Shown here: piece after piece, positions 45,131-56,947 of the stretch
Layout of the letters: every line of letters starts with the position of its first letter
Position numbering within the stretch: the first letter of the stretch is position 1
NCBI GenBank assembly: GCA_941918925.1
Contig: OW799234.1
Coordinates: 69,621,043-69,685,042 of the forward strand
Reading direction: 5' to 3'
Source: Phyto melanocephala
Lineage: Eukaryota > Arthropoda > Insecta > Diptera > Rhinophoridae
Length of the DNA: 64,000 bases
Notes under the pieces: model-generated
Database searches by the model: none
What the model saw: the letters and a program-made list of their open reading frames with translations, nothing else
Told to the model about the DNA's origin: nothing
Translations under genes and position numbers: made by a program

Positions 45131-46447
45131 AAGTTTGAAATTTGAATTAAAAGATAAAAATAGGAGATTTATTTTTTATTTATGGATATTGACAGTTAAA
45201 GTTTAAAGTAAGTGAAGAAAAAAATAATCAGCTGACGAATCAAGGCTACCTGATGAATAAATATGACTCGATAAAAGCTGTTTAGAATTTTTTTAATTTA
45301 TATAAAATAAAATTTCAAAAAATTTCGATTTCCAAAATTTTTTCATAAATTCTTTATTTCCAAAAAAAAACTTTTAATAATATTTTTTTAAAGCAAATTT
45401 TTAATAATTTTTATATTTACCGAACACGTGTGTAAAATATAAAAGAAAATGTTCTATGAAAAAATATTAAATTCCACATTTAAGAAATATATTGAAAATT
45501 ATTTTTTTCAAGTCTCTTCCTACTCTCTCCTTAAACAAATTTTTACAAACAAAATTTTCATAAATTTACTATTTATTTAAAGAAAATTTTAATAAACCTT
45601 TTATGTAATGAAATTGATCGAAATTATTCACACATTTTAGTTAAACAATAACTTATCTTTTGCCAGCGTCAACTTCTTTTGTCACACTGTTGTCCATACT
45701 CACACTCAACTTGTTGCCGTCACCAAATCTTATTTTTTTTAAATATATTTTTTTACTTTCTTTCTAATAGTGTTCTATACAGTGACCGTTTTTAAATTAA
45801 ATCATTTGAGGTTGTAGTTGTTGTTTCTTTTTAGATCCGTTAAAAAGTCATTAAAAAGCATTTTTATCTTAAAGTGATCATCATTTTTCATGACTTTTTC
45901 CATATACTAATTGCTATTGGAAATCACTGAGTTGAGGAAAGCAATTAATCTATTGAATTTTTAATGGAATAAAATGATGCAGTTGTATTTTAATTTTATT
46001 TACGTTTCTTTTCAATAGATCAATTATGATCAATATCAATCGACAAAGCGCAATGTGTTGTTTAAATAAATCCGCAATCACGAGTTTAAAAGCTCTTAGA
46101 GGACAGCTCAAGAAGACCACGATAACATGAGAAGTTTTGTGAAAGGCTGATAAAAGGTTACGGTGTATAATATTCTTTACATTTGTGTAATTTTTTTGTT
46201 TGTTTTCGAAATAGTTACAAAATGTGGTGCGGGATTCAACTTAAAAACATTTTTTTGTTAAAAAAGTTTCGAATTAAATTTGTATCATTATTGGATGGAG
46301 AACATTGCTTCAGATCAACAAAGACAATATAATGCCCTAGCCAGTAGTATTGACTTTCTCACTTTATTGTCTAAATGTTAAAATCCAAGATATATTTGGG
46401 GGATTCACAATAGTGTCATAAAATCATATGTCCTATAATATTTAATA
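45131..46447. other. AT-rich DNA, unassigned
   Basis: No supported feature. Confidence 0.4.
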
Positions 46448-46455
46448 GCATAAAA

Positions 46456-46781
46456 CAGTGCTATTCAATCTTTTTGGCTCGTGTACCACTAAATTCACGA
46501 CAAACTTTTCGCGTACCACCAAAAAAAATATAATGTAAACAATTTTAAAATTTTTAATCTATTTTATTTATTAATAATAAAAAACAATAAAATTAAAAAA
46601 ATAATAAAAATTACAAAAAACATAAGAACATGTACATTAAAGGTATACTTTTAGGATGATTTTTCTTTTTGTTTCCAATTGCAAAATAGAAATCGTTAAA
46701 ATTTTAAAAGAATTCGCGTACCAACTGGAAATTTTTCGCGTACCACCAAGTGGTACGCGTACCATAGGTTGAATACCACTG
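46456..46781. mobile_element. hAT MITE with perfect 8-bp target duplication
   Basis: Ends CAGTGCTATTCAATCT and, reversed, CAGTGGTATTCAACCT agree at 14 of 16 positions. GCATAAAA flanks both ends exactly (46448-46455, 46782-46789). The motif CGCGTACCA recurs near both ends (about 46510, 46715, 46737 and 46755), likely binding sites for a hAT transposase. 326 bp, non-coding. The termini resemble those of Charlie-type hATs and differ from the hAT element at 5.6-7.0 kb. Confidence 0.88.
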
Positions 46782-46789
46782 GCATAAAA

Positions 46790-48165
46790 GATTAAGACTA
46801 TTGTGAACAACCCCTCATAATTAAGTGTGCTATTTTGAATTTAAATCAGCTGATGTAAAACAATTGTAAAAATAAATATTTTCTTTCATAATACCAAAAA
46901 CAAGTGAAAAAAACAAAATAATAGCCAGTCCATGAATTTATTGAATTAGATCTTACCACAATATTTTTAAGTTTTCAGTTTTGCCGCAAATCACAAATAA
47001 ATTAAATTTTGTTTGATAAACAAAAAGAGCTGAGTCCTTAGCCGATCTTATATGACGCCGCCAGTGATTTGTTATCAAAAATTAGAAACTGCGCTTCAAT
47101 TTGGATGTCGGCCCGATAAAATTATACAATGAACGGCGACAGCTTACAAAAACTATTGCGGCTTGGCTTAGCCGTTTAGCTCAGGTCTCTGCTTATTAAA
47201 TACAACAACAAAATGAACATAGCGTACAAAGTTATATTATTATAAGACACTTTTTATTTGAAAAGCAACAACAAAATTTTTAAACCATTGTAAAATTTTA
47301 GAACAATATTACAATATAACATGATAAGACACCTTGTGAATCACCCAATTGTCTTCAATCAGTACGGGTAGATGTTGACAAACATGTTGCTACGAATTAA
47401 ATGAACATTACAAGTTTTACGATTCAGCAACACGTACAAGAAATTAAACCTTTTTTTAAGTGAGTGCTCCAGTGGTATCAAGTCCCACTAACATAATGTG
47501 ATTACGCTCTGATAGACTTTTACTGTTTAAACTTTCAATAAGATAAAGTTGATCGAACACTTTAAAGTCGACACGAATGAGTTTATCGCTTTTTTGCATC
47601 CGTGACACCTTGCAAAGCTACATAGCTATGATATCGCTATGAACGATATCATAATACATATGTCGTAGTTCATATATGGGTCTTTAAAAACAAATCGTTA
47701 AAATGTACTTCTTATGTAGCTTGTTTCCAATATTTAATTTATTTCATGTTACTTTTCAATGTTGCCTTATTGAAAAATACTTAAGGTAATGAACAACATG
47801 TCTGTTTAACAATAATGAGATCGAATTCTTTATTACGTTTGAAATTGGAATTAGGCCAGAGTTGACCGATATAATAATTCGTTTATTTTTATGCACGAAT
47901 TGTCCTGACTCTCTCAAAAATTCTACTATAAATTTTAAAATTTTGCAAATGTTTTAGCAGATAAGGTGCAACTAAAAACGGGAAAAATTAGATAACTGCT
48001 CTATAATTACATAAAAGCGTTGTTTTATTTTTTGCTTGAAGTTCCGGATGTATTACTTTTAAAAAAATTTCATTATATTTCACGATTTTAACACAATTCT
48101 TATGTTCTTTAATTAGAAACACCCTGCAGTTTTTCAGCATTAACTATATTTTAATTGATCGGGTG
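46790..48165. other. AT-rich DNA, unassigned
   Basis: A slightly GC-richer patch at 47040-47200 (GACGCCGCCAGTGATTTG; GGCTTGGCTTAGCCGTTTAG) was examined but not identified. Confidence 0.4.
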
Positions 48166-48590
48166 TTCTAAAAAGAGCACCATTGTCACCATTTTGTTAG
48201 TAGAAGTTGTACGGTGTTTTTTTTTTAGTTGTCACGTACATTACAAAAATAGTGAATGTTTTGCCAAAACATAATGCTGATAAGTGACTGAAGTGACAAA
48301 CTTTAAAACAAACGTTACACTGATTATAATACTTACCATTGTTAACACTCGTCCTTGTGTGTCACTTGAAAATATAGTCGCAGTAAGGCAACGTGTGGGT
48401 GAAAATTTAGAAAAATCAATCTGTAATACTAGCAAGGATTCCAACATTTCCAAAAGCATTGTGAAACGAATTTTGGCAAATGATCTGTATTTGCAGGCGT
48501 ATAAGGTTCAAAGGATTCAAGTCGCGGGACCATGGTAAAGCGCCCATGCTAATTGGGTGTTAAACAATAATCTAATTATTGCGGATTATT
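48166..48590 (+). pseudogene. mariner-like transposase relic, DNA-binding region
   Basis: Starts near CGGGTGTTCTAAAAAGAGCA, which resembles mariner-type ends. The frame 48284-48538 contains SLENIVAVRQRVGENLEKSI then SKSIVKRILANDLYLQAYKV and QRIQVAGPW. This matches the second helix-turn-helix and linker (ENIAAVR..V.E.P..S, S.LHRIL..DL.L..YK.QL.Q.LKP) of insect mariner-like transposases. The catalytic domain and the right end were not found; minus frame 48241-48459 is a shadow. Confidence 0.7.
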
Positions 48591-51165
48591 TGAAGAAAAT
48601 AATTATATTAAATATGACACATTTTCAACTCTTGTCGTTTAAATACTTCTTCTTGTTTTTCAAACGTGTGGTCTTCAAACAATCACTGAACAACCAGTAG
48701 AACACATTTAGGAATCCTGATCTACAACGCAAATGCCAAATAAAATATTTTCCAGATAAATAAGTACTTAAAAATTTCTGCAGCATTCATTGAAATAAAT
48801 ATTCAGGAAATCTCCCGTTGGACGTAAATATTTCCTAGAAGATTTTACATGTTTTTTTAAATATTTTAAAAAAGGGGAAAAATAATTTATAATTACTAAA
48901 ACGCAATAGCTAAGTATTGGAAAAAATAAAAAAATAGAAAATCTATCAAAAGTAAAATATTGTTCTATGGAATATTCAACACACAACGGAAAATTTCGAC
49001 AACGACAACACTATAAAACTAACATTCAATATTCGATAGTCAATGAAAAATTCGACTGCCAGCGAATATCGAATGTCCTATAGTAAGAGGCTAAAACATC
49101 ATTTTTATCTTCAATAATACCTTTATGTAAAATGCAGTTCATCTCGAAGAACCTTTTATTTTTCAAATTTAAAAATCTCTCAACCTTGATTCCTAGAAAA
49201 TGTATCACTGAAGGCTTTCCAATGCTTACTTTACTGTGTACTTTTTTTTTTCTAATTTGATAAGTTCGTTTTCTTAATTTTCTTGTAAATATTTCTTTAA
49301 AAATCTTTTTAATTGTTCCTCCCTCGCAAAGCCCTTAGAAACAGTCAAAAAATTAAACGAACTCACTCACTTAGATGAACTTGAACTCCATTAATCTTAT
49401 CAATCACAACATTTTCCCACAACCCATAACAGAAAATGTCTTTTTACTGGAAAAACTTTAAAGACACTTGTGCAGCAAACACACAAAACTACAAAGACAA
49501 GACACGATTTGTTGAAAGCATTTAAGAAAAAAATCAAAAAAGAAAATGTTAAAAATTGGGAAGCAAATACAAATAGAACGAAAAGAAGAAATCAAAGCCC
49601 AAGAATAAGAAAAATGGGAACTTTAAATCTAACAAAAACAAAAAAGCTAAAGAAAAACGACGCAAGTACATAAAACGCATAGTTGGTCCACAATAAAACT
49701 CATAAATCAAAGAAGACAAAACACTCGCACGTTTGGCAAACAAAGTAACATGACTATTTGCAACAGTCGAAAAATCAAACAAACTTTTTCTTTAACGGAC
49801 AGACAAAGGGACACAAAACCAATGAAATACTAAATATTTACTGCGAGTGGTTAAGAAATATGCAACAATTCTTCCGCATACACATGAATTACAATAAATA
49901 GGCTTTGGCTGGCTATAAACATGAAGCGAACAGACCAAAAAAAAAAAAAAACAACAAAAACTGTCCACAATCAGAGCAAATAGCTGAAATAGAAAAACAA
50001 GAGTTAAATTTGATTTTGTGTTTGCAACATCAGCAGCGTCAGCAGTAACAATAGCAGCTGTTGCTTCATTCAGATAATAAAGCTCTGCATATCATGGCGC
50101 ATAGGATGAAGTAAGGACGGTTTGGGAAAATCTCTGCAAGTTGTGTTGTCTGTTACTCAGTAAAAAAAAAAAAAAATAATAAAATAAAAAAATAAACACA
50201 AAGCAAAGCTACTTACACAATAAAGAGATTTTCAAGGTAAGACAAAAGACACAGAAAAATGCATGTGCATTTGTACATGTTGCAACAGCACTATGGTTCA
50301 TTACTGGAAGATATTAGTTCAAAAGTAAAAATTAAAAAAAGGATTTTCTAATTCTATACCTAAAACTTAAGTCCCTGCCGATTCTACTCAAACTGTCAGT
50401 ATGTCCTTTCGACTGTATTTTGATTGAAAAAACACAACATAAATATTTTACTGAATAATAAAAATTGTTACATTTTCGGCTAAGCTTAAGGCAAAATAAA
50501 AACAAAAAATGCGGCTGTTTTGATTTTCCTGTTTGGCCTAGATTACAAGATTCTTTATTATTCCTATTAAATTTGGATTTCAACATCCCTGGATAAGTTT
50601 CCGATATCTTTTTCAGTCATAATTTTTAGAATTTTTGCATTTAAAAGTGCAAAAAATAAGCACATAAATGAATGAGTTATAAGCAGAAGAAAAGCAGTTA
50701 CTGATTTCTTAATTTAATTAAAAGACTATTACGCTCAAGGCCCTGATATTTTCCTTCAATTTTCATTCATACTTTATATTATTTTATTTGATATTTTTTT
50801 ATAAACTTATAAATCTCACAGACTTTGGAGAGAAATTAAATTTCATTAAGAAGTTAAGTTTTGTAAAATGCTGAGAAATTTTGGGATTAAAAACTAGTGA
50901 AATTAGCCTGTAACTCAGTTGTTTTTCCTAAGAATGATATAATTTAAAAATTTAAAAGAAGAAAAACATTTATTCTTGAGAAAGATACAGAGTAATTTTT
51001 TATATTATGCCATTAAATATAAAAAATAATATCATTCATGTGAAAATCACGAATCGTCAATACACAAGTTTTTATCACTGAATTTATTTAATTGAATGTT
51101 CAAGTGCTCAGTTGCTATTAATTATCAGCATTCACTTCTGACTTAACAAATTTTTCTGTTTTCAA
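48591..51165. other. unassigned non-coding DNA
   Basis: From 49300 to 50250 the plus strand is AAC/CAA-rich and low in repeats. Frames such as 49470-49673 (Lys-rich) and 50332-50586 have no recognised motif. A candidate short patch GTCAGCAGTAACAATAGCAG near 50040 shows CAG/AGC repeats only. Confidence 0.4.
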
Positions 51166-51264
51166 TAAATTAATTGTGGCTGTATGGCACATGAAACCGT
51201 TTTGTTGAGACCACAAATCCTCTTGAAAGTATTCATCATGAGCAGTGAAGAAAATTCATTCAAA

Positions 51265-51618
51265 AGGCGGTTTAAAAAAAAGTTGTGTCAGTCACCCCCT
51301 CGTTTTTAAAACAGGAAAAAAATTTTGCCACGCCCCTAAATACTGTACTTTTTGTTTTTTTATATATAACTTTTTTATAATTTGACGATAGATTAAAAAG
51401 TCACCCAGGACAAAAATTAAGTCATAGTCAAGCCATGAAAAACGATATGCGATGTGATGAGATCGAACTTGAAATGGCGGCGTTTTATATAAAAAACAAA
51501 AAGCGCCGTATTTTGGAGTGTGGAAAAAAAATTCCTATATTAGAAACTTCATTGACATATTTTTGATTCTAGGGGGTGACTGACACAACTTTTTTTTGTA
51601 TGGAAGCCGACCCGCCTT
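51265..51618. mobile_element. 354-bp MITE with nested inverted repeats
   Basis: Outer AAGGCGG (51264-51270) is matched by CCGCCTT (51612-51618). Further in, A8 plus GTTGTGTCAGTCACCCCCT (51273-51300) is perfectly inverted at 51571-51597. No clear target duplication; superfamily unassigned. Confidence 0.75.
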
Positions 51619-51732
51619 AATGTACAGTTCCACATTTTCTTCAACATAATATTATAATACTCCAGTGCCATAAACTACACACCAATCGGCATCTATATAT
51701 GGATGAAAGGATTACTGAAGAGTTTTACGTGT

Positions 51733-51800
51733 TAAGTTAGGTTAGATCCGGCAGCTGCCCGAAGGTATAGCTCACTTGGGTCCTCCGAGGATCTCGTTAA
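51733..51800. repeat. second copy of the TTAGGTTAG retroposon-like fragment
   Basis: GTTAGGTTAGATCCGGCAGC, TGCCCGAAGGTATAGCTCAC, TTGGGTCCTCCGAG matches 38031-38087 with a handful of differences, then the two diverge. Confidence 0.7.
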
Positions 51801-51930
51801 GAGTTTTGTGTGAGTTCTAATCAATTTCAATTCTGTAGCTCTGTTTGTTTAAATACATAATCGTTTATAAAGAAATTAGCTTCATCACTAAATATAAATT
51901 TTTGGTATAAATGGTATTTACATAAGTTGG

Positions 51931-52229
51931 TGTAAAGACTAATGTTGACAAAACAGTTTAATAATTTTGGATGGGTGTAGTTTCCGTTATTTGGTTAAGT
52001 TAGATTGAAATAGGAGAACTAAAAAGCTCAAACGCATGACAGGTATACATGTATGCCTAACATATTGTGCGCTCTAAATTAACCAAATACACCCAAAGAA
52101 AAATATAATCACATTTCCCATGCGTACTAGATGATTTGACATTTACGTGTAACCTGTTATTATACTGGTTAATCTCCTTAGTGTTGGTCCGATCAATTTT
52201 AAAATCTCTTTCGATTTCTCAAGATTTGG
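51931..52229. other. AT-rich spacer
   Basis: No supported feature. Confidence 0.4.
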
Positions 52230-52600
52230 GTCACCTCATTGTATTTTTTATTACTATATCGACAGCAGTATTTGGTACTCTTTGAAGTGATTCTCTATAG
52301 CCCAAACTTTAAGATCGCTGTTAAACGTATGAAAGGGATTAGCTTTCTCCAAGTTGATCGTATTCAAAAATGATGCCATTTTGGATAATTCGTCGGCTTC
52401 TTCGTTTTTGATTATGGCGTGATGGCCTGGTAACCATATTATCTCTAGACGTGCACAATTTTCATGTGAGATTATCTGACTCTAGTTTTGCAGGACATTG
52501 CGATATTCAACTTGTTCGTTTATTAGAATCTTGTCAACTGATTAGGTACCCACAAAAATGCGAACCGGAACTTCGTTATCAATCTTCTTCATCCGTTTAG
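52230..52600 (-). pseudogene. I-like LINE relic, end of RNase H
   Basis: The minus strand reads IISHENCARLEIIWLPGHHA, then IIKNEEADELSKMASFLN and PFHTFNSDLKVWAIENHFKE without a break. WLPGHxxIxxNExADELxK is the fourth RNase H block (catalytic His and Asp retained) of I-clade LINEs. Upstream parts (52460-52600) are weakly readable (VDKILINEQVEYRNVLQN). The zinc-knuckle end is missing. Confidence 0.75.
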
Positions 52601-53429
52601 TGACTTTTGAAATTTCAAAAGATCTATGCCTTGGACGTTTTTTAACCTAATTGCATCATCCTATTCTCACTTCTCTCGTATTATTGATGACGCCATTAAG
52701 CCACTTAAAATTGTATTCATATCATGCCTGTAGTATAACTCTAAATATGACAATCTGCTTCATTTCCAGAAGTTTTTTTAACCAACGAAATTCCTTATAA
52801 GAATAACAAACTAAGTGATTGTTAATGAACACAAATATTATGTAATTGGTGAAGGGTATTCTTGATTCGAACACAGATAGCATTCAAACTTGTTAGGAAA
52901 TAATTTAGCCATAATTACAGCAAAGAATAAGCATTTAGTGAAATTGCTGATTACGAAACTACTTCTTAAAGTAGTTGAGACGAAGATTCTTCGTTAGCTG
53001 TTAACATTTTAGCAATTTATTCTAATTGATTTGATTTAATTTTAATAGACTGTCAGCAAAAACTTTCATTACAAAATAATGATTTAAAAATACCAAAAAA
53101 TTATTTTTCACTACTAACTATTTAGCATATTGGAGGCAAGTTCTTACCATCTTCGCTTGCAAATAGGCGCTCAAATGACTACTTTCTGCTGTAGCTTACA
53201 AATGGGCATAAAATATACTGACCTTTATAGCAATATTTAAATGTTTTATTTAAATAACCTAAATAAACTATTAATATTATAAAAAAATTCTTTTAATGTG
53301 GAATACTTGGGTTGTTTATTCTGCGACACAATAAATTGAAATTAAAAAAAATATCAGTGATTATAGAGTAGACTGATTCTCCGCTACTATCAGAGACATT
53401 ATTGCTTATACTTTGAGTGTGGTTCCACC
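52601..53429. other. AT-rich DNA
   Basis: No supported feature. Confidence 0.4.
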
Positions 53430-54226
53430 ATTTTATTCTAGACGCCATCTTGGATTTAACATTTTTTAATAATTTACTGTATTATACTGATCAAGCCCTT
53501 TCATTTGATACCAATATTGAGGGGGTTCAAGAAGTTACATTTTAAAATACCAGATTTGACCCATATATAAATTTATTGTCCACCATTTTTTGGTGGCGGC
53601 CAACATGATTTTAAATTTTTTTATAGTGTTTATATTGCGCTAGTCTAGTCCTTTCAGATGATACTAATATTGACTCTCTCGGTTGTCTAAAAGCTGATTT
53701 TCGTTTGTAAGTTTTTGGAATATGTTTATATTTTTCAAAAAAAATGTTTGTTTATAACTTTACCGATTAGAGCCCGCTTTATCCAAAAATTTTCACAAAT
53801 ATCTCTAGAGGAATATTATATATAGAAATAGTAATACTAGTATAGAAAGGTATCTATAAATTTTTCTATGGCTGAAAAATTTTAATTTTGGTGGTAAAAA
53901 TATGGGAAAGAACAGAGGCAGTCGTATATATTTGCTCCTATCTCAGAAAGTTATAGGGCGATTGTGCTGAATTTCAATAGCGATTCATTCGCACATATTT
54001 TCAAGAGATTGATACCATACACAGATCTGAGGAGCATATGGTTGTTTCTAAAAGTTGATTTCAAGCAACACACGGACAGACGGTCAGGGCTTAATCGACT
54101 CCTCTATTCATAAGCTTTCAGATAATATATATACTTTATGTGGTCGGAAATGAAAATTGTAGAAATTACAAACGGAATTACAAAGCTATATATACCCTTG
54201 TGTACCAGAGGTAAAAGGGTATAATT
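53430..54226 (-). repeat. family A repeat, long variant, reverse orientation
   Basis: Plus strand: GACGCCATCTTGGATTT, CTTTCATTTGATACCAATAT, CTCCTATCTCAGAAAGTTAT, ending TGTGTACCAGAGGTAAAAGG and GTATAATTAT. The motif TTTCA(T/G)(T/A)TGATAC-AATATTGA occurs twice, about 142-145 bp apart (near 53500 and 53655). The hairpin end is missing. Confidence 0.7.
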
Positions 54227-54281
54227 ATCTAAATGTATTTAAACAAATTTCGCAATAAGAAATAGTGTGTGTATTTAACCC

Positions 54282-54861
54282 AGCATTTACACTTGAAAGT
54301 AATTTCATGAAATTCGCAATACTTCTTAACTAACACACTTACATTTATTTTACTTTCCACTCAGATTTCAACGATTTTTTCCAAAAAGTGAATTTTGACG
54401 TTTTGAGGAAAGTGAAGTGACAAATGGTTAACACTGTTGCCTACTAATAAAACTTATACAAATTTACAGGATTTATTTTTGTATACATATTCAAAAGATT
54501 TATAATATTTGTTCTTCAAATATACATACAGAATAATATTGATGTAATTTTAAAACAATAATTTTATTAAAAACTAACAAAAATTGTTTTTTTTCAACTA
54601 TTGCCTTTTAAACTTGTGTATAAAATATTCTTGGTAACTCTAAAGATAGTAAACAAAATAGTGTCAAATTAAGCTCATCAATGTACAATGTATAGCAATT
54701 ATTGCGATTCTACGCTTCGTCGATACTTTTAAAATGAAATTTCACTTTCCTGTGTAAACGCACAAGAAATTTACATGAAAGTGGTGTATTTCATAGAAAC
54801 TTTTTTTTTATAATACATACGTATACAGAAATTTCATGAAATTACTTTCATGTGTAAATGC
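54282..54861. mobile_element. 580-bp MITE with GCATTTACAC ends
   Basis: GCATTTACACTTGAAAGTAA + TTTCATGAAATT (54282-54313) is inverted at about 54830-54861 with one mismatch in the first 32 positions. A second, diverged copy of the terminal sequence lies inside (reverse of GCGTTTACACAGGAAAGTGA, about 54737-54763). No target duplication identified. Confidence 0.75.
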
Positions 54862-55049
54862 AAGGTAAGTAAATGTCTCAAAAATAAATTCTTATGTTTC
54901 ACATATTCACATATTAAGTCCTTACTTAAACACTTCTTAGGAAGACAGGCTATTGAATGTATGATGTTGCTAAGATGCTCTTTTAAAATCAAGTTGAGCT
55001 AAAAGTTGTTCCGTTGCATTGTGCAAAATTAGGGACACTTGCCCTACCA
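54862..55049. other. spacer
   Basis: No supported feature. Confidence 0.4.
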
Positions 55050-55810
55050 ATAGTAAATTTCGCTATTTACTGTTGTTGTTGTTGTTAAAAATGATGATGA
55101 TGACGACGACGTGCTATGACGCCCGTCGACGCCAACAAATAATAAGAATAATGATGACGATGATGAAGGTGATGTTGCGTTTGTGTGTGCAAGAAAAGTA
55201 AAGATGTCTGAGGTTTAGAGCCAGTTGAAAACGAGAAGAAGAAAGCTAGTCAAGAACTCCATGTAGCTGATGAGTTGTTGGGCTGAAGCTTGGCATTTAG
55301 TTTCGAGATGTGTTCATGTTGTTCTTATTACTGCCGGTGTTGTTGTTCTTGTTGTTAGTTGTAGCAGTTGTTAAGCGACATACGAGTCGTAATAATAACA
55401 ATTGCTTTAGTTTGGCCATGATTTTGTTATTGTTGTCATAGTGTTGTTGTTATTGTCCGTGCAACTTGAGCCAATTTTCCAAAAAAAAAACCAAACAAAA
55501 TCGGTATTTGTTGTTGTAGTAATTTCAAAGATTTCTTTTCGTAGTTTATTGCGAAAATCACGAACTAAATCGTGCACGACTATTTTGCGTGAGCTCATGA
55601 TCAATCCTGCTGTTGCAGCTGATGATGTTCATCTTCTCCTTATTGTTGTTTGTGTTGTTATTATACCAGTTGCTGTCGCAAAATTTTGTTAGTACAATTC
55701 TTGCACCGTTGTTACCGTAATGTAATGTCGAATATCGTTATTATTGTTGTCTCTAAGACTTAATGTCGAGTGCGCAAGCGTTCGCGCGTTCAAGTGCAAA
55801 CTTAAATAGT
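55050..55810 (-). other. CAA/CAG-rich non-repetitive stretch, possible untranslated exon
   Basis: Read on the minus strand this is rich in CAA, AAC and CAG triplets and lacks transposon signatures, like many fly 5' untranslated exons. It starts near GAACGCGCGAACGCTTGCGC (about 55770-55790). A frame of 65 residues (55604-55407) begins MIMSSRKIVVHDLVRDFRNK and then LRKEIFEI before dissolving into Thr/Asn repeats. A GTAAAT that could act as a splice donor lies at 55065-55070. No protein family is recognised; transcription is inferred from composition only. Confidence 0.25.
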
Positions 55811-56469
55811 ATTAGTTTAAGCGCTTATTCCGGCACTTGTATGTAGCACCAAACTGCAAAAGCATTCCTCCCTACACATGCATATCGTCTATTAGGTAAT
55901 AATATTGCATTACATATGTATGTATATGTATCCACAATACATACATATGCGCTTTAACATGTACGATTTATATGGACATTATGTTGTAACAAACATTGTT
56001 AACTATGGCAGTGATTTTTCGTTCATATTGATGATGGAATTGACGATGATCATGAAAACAATGATGCTGTTGTAGTTTAGGTTTTAATCACATGACGCGT
56101 TTTATTTCCAAACTAGAATTGTTAATCTTTTGGGTAGGGACAGAATATTGTAGTTCGTTGTTGTTTGTGTGAACAATGACCGTTGCGGTAACAAGTTATT
56201 AAATTAAGGTTATAAATTTGTTGTTTAAGTATGAAATTTCTTGCAAAGAACATAATGACATAATAATGTTCAACTTTGCAAATGTTGTTAACATTTAAAA
56301 ATGAAATAAAGATATTATGAAAGCTTAATAAAAACCTTTATTTTCTATTTACCAAATTATACCTTAAATCTAAAATAAATTTTTAAATGTGGGATATAAA
56401 ATCACAAAATAATTCGACGATTTTAATATCATGTTCACACACGCGCCCTACTTGTCAATTAATAATATT
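55811..56469. other. AT-rich DNA
   Basis: ACATATGTATGTATATGTAT microsatellite near 55912; otherwise nothing supported. Confidence 0.4.
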
Positions 56470-56947
56470 CTCGCGATTTAAGGCCTATATTCATAGGAGA
56501 ATCCTGGACCTCGTGGATAAAGAGGTTAGGGAGGCTCAGATGCCGATGGAGCGCATGAGTCGAGTGAAAGTGGTCGAAAGGCTACATCACACGCTCATAG
56601 CGGATGGATTCATGCACGATGAGTGCATGGAGAATGACATCAGTATCTTTACTGATGGGTCCTTTATGGACGGAAGGGCAGGTGTGTACTCATCTGAGTT
56701 GAACTTATCCTGCACCCTGAATCTGGGGGAGTACGTGTCAGTCTATCAGGCGGAAATGCTTGGTTTGCTGCACGCGTTGGACCACCTGTTGGAATGTCGA
56801 ATGTATGGGAAGAGAATTCTTATTGCACTTGACAACCAGTCGGTTATAAAACGTATGCAGCGGATAGATGTGAACTCCTCTTTGGTGCTTGAGTGTGTTC
56901 TAAAGCTCAATAGGTGTGCCTCTACAAATGAGGTAACGCTGGGTTAA
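56470..56947 (+). pseudogene. LINE RNase H domain, N-terminal part
   Basis: The frame is open from 56387, but its first ~28 residues are flanking DNA; element-derived sequence starts near RFKAYIHRRILDLVDKEV. Catalytic residues are in place: Asp in IFTDGS (codon 56654), Glu in YQAEMLGL (56753), Asp in IALDNQSV (56831). The frame ends at a stop just after STNEVTLG because of a one-base shift; the fourth block follows at once in the next frame. RNase H of this type degrades RNA in the RNA:DNA hybrid during element copying. Confidence 0.85.

Larger units (their letters stand above)
51170..51930 (-). pseudogene. mariner-like transposase relic with two nested insertions
   Basis: On the minus strand, about 51915-51845 reads NIYIFSDEANFFINDYVFKQ, the first catalytic block with Asp intact. 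About 51235-51180 reads EDLWSQQNGFMCHTATI, the second block, in which the catalytic Asp has become Asn. In other members of the family the two blocks lie about 70-80 residues apart. The extra DNA between them is explained by a MITE (51265-51618) and the TTAGGTTAG repeat (51733-51790). Confidence 0.65.

Noticed and set aside
47040..47210. GC-richer patch considered as a tRNA-derived SINE head
   Set aside because: No A/B box pair or cloverleaf could be found and there is no second copy in the window.
55019..55201. Plus-strand frame with MMMMTTT and poly-Leu-like codons
   Set aside because: Translation of GTT/GAT trinucleotide runs; no sign of a real protein.
56387..56469. N-terminal residues of the long frame starting at 56387
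   Set aside because: AT-rich flanking DNA happens to be open in frame; element similarity and the GC shift begin at about 56470.
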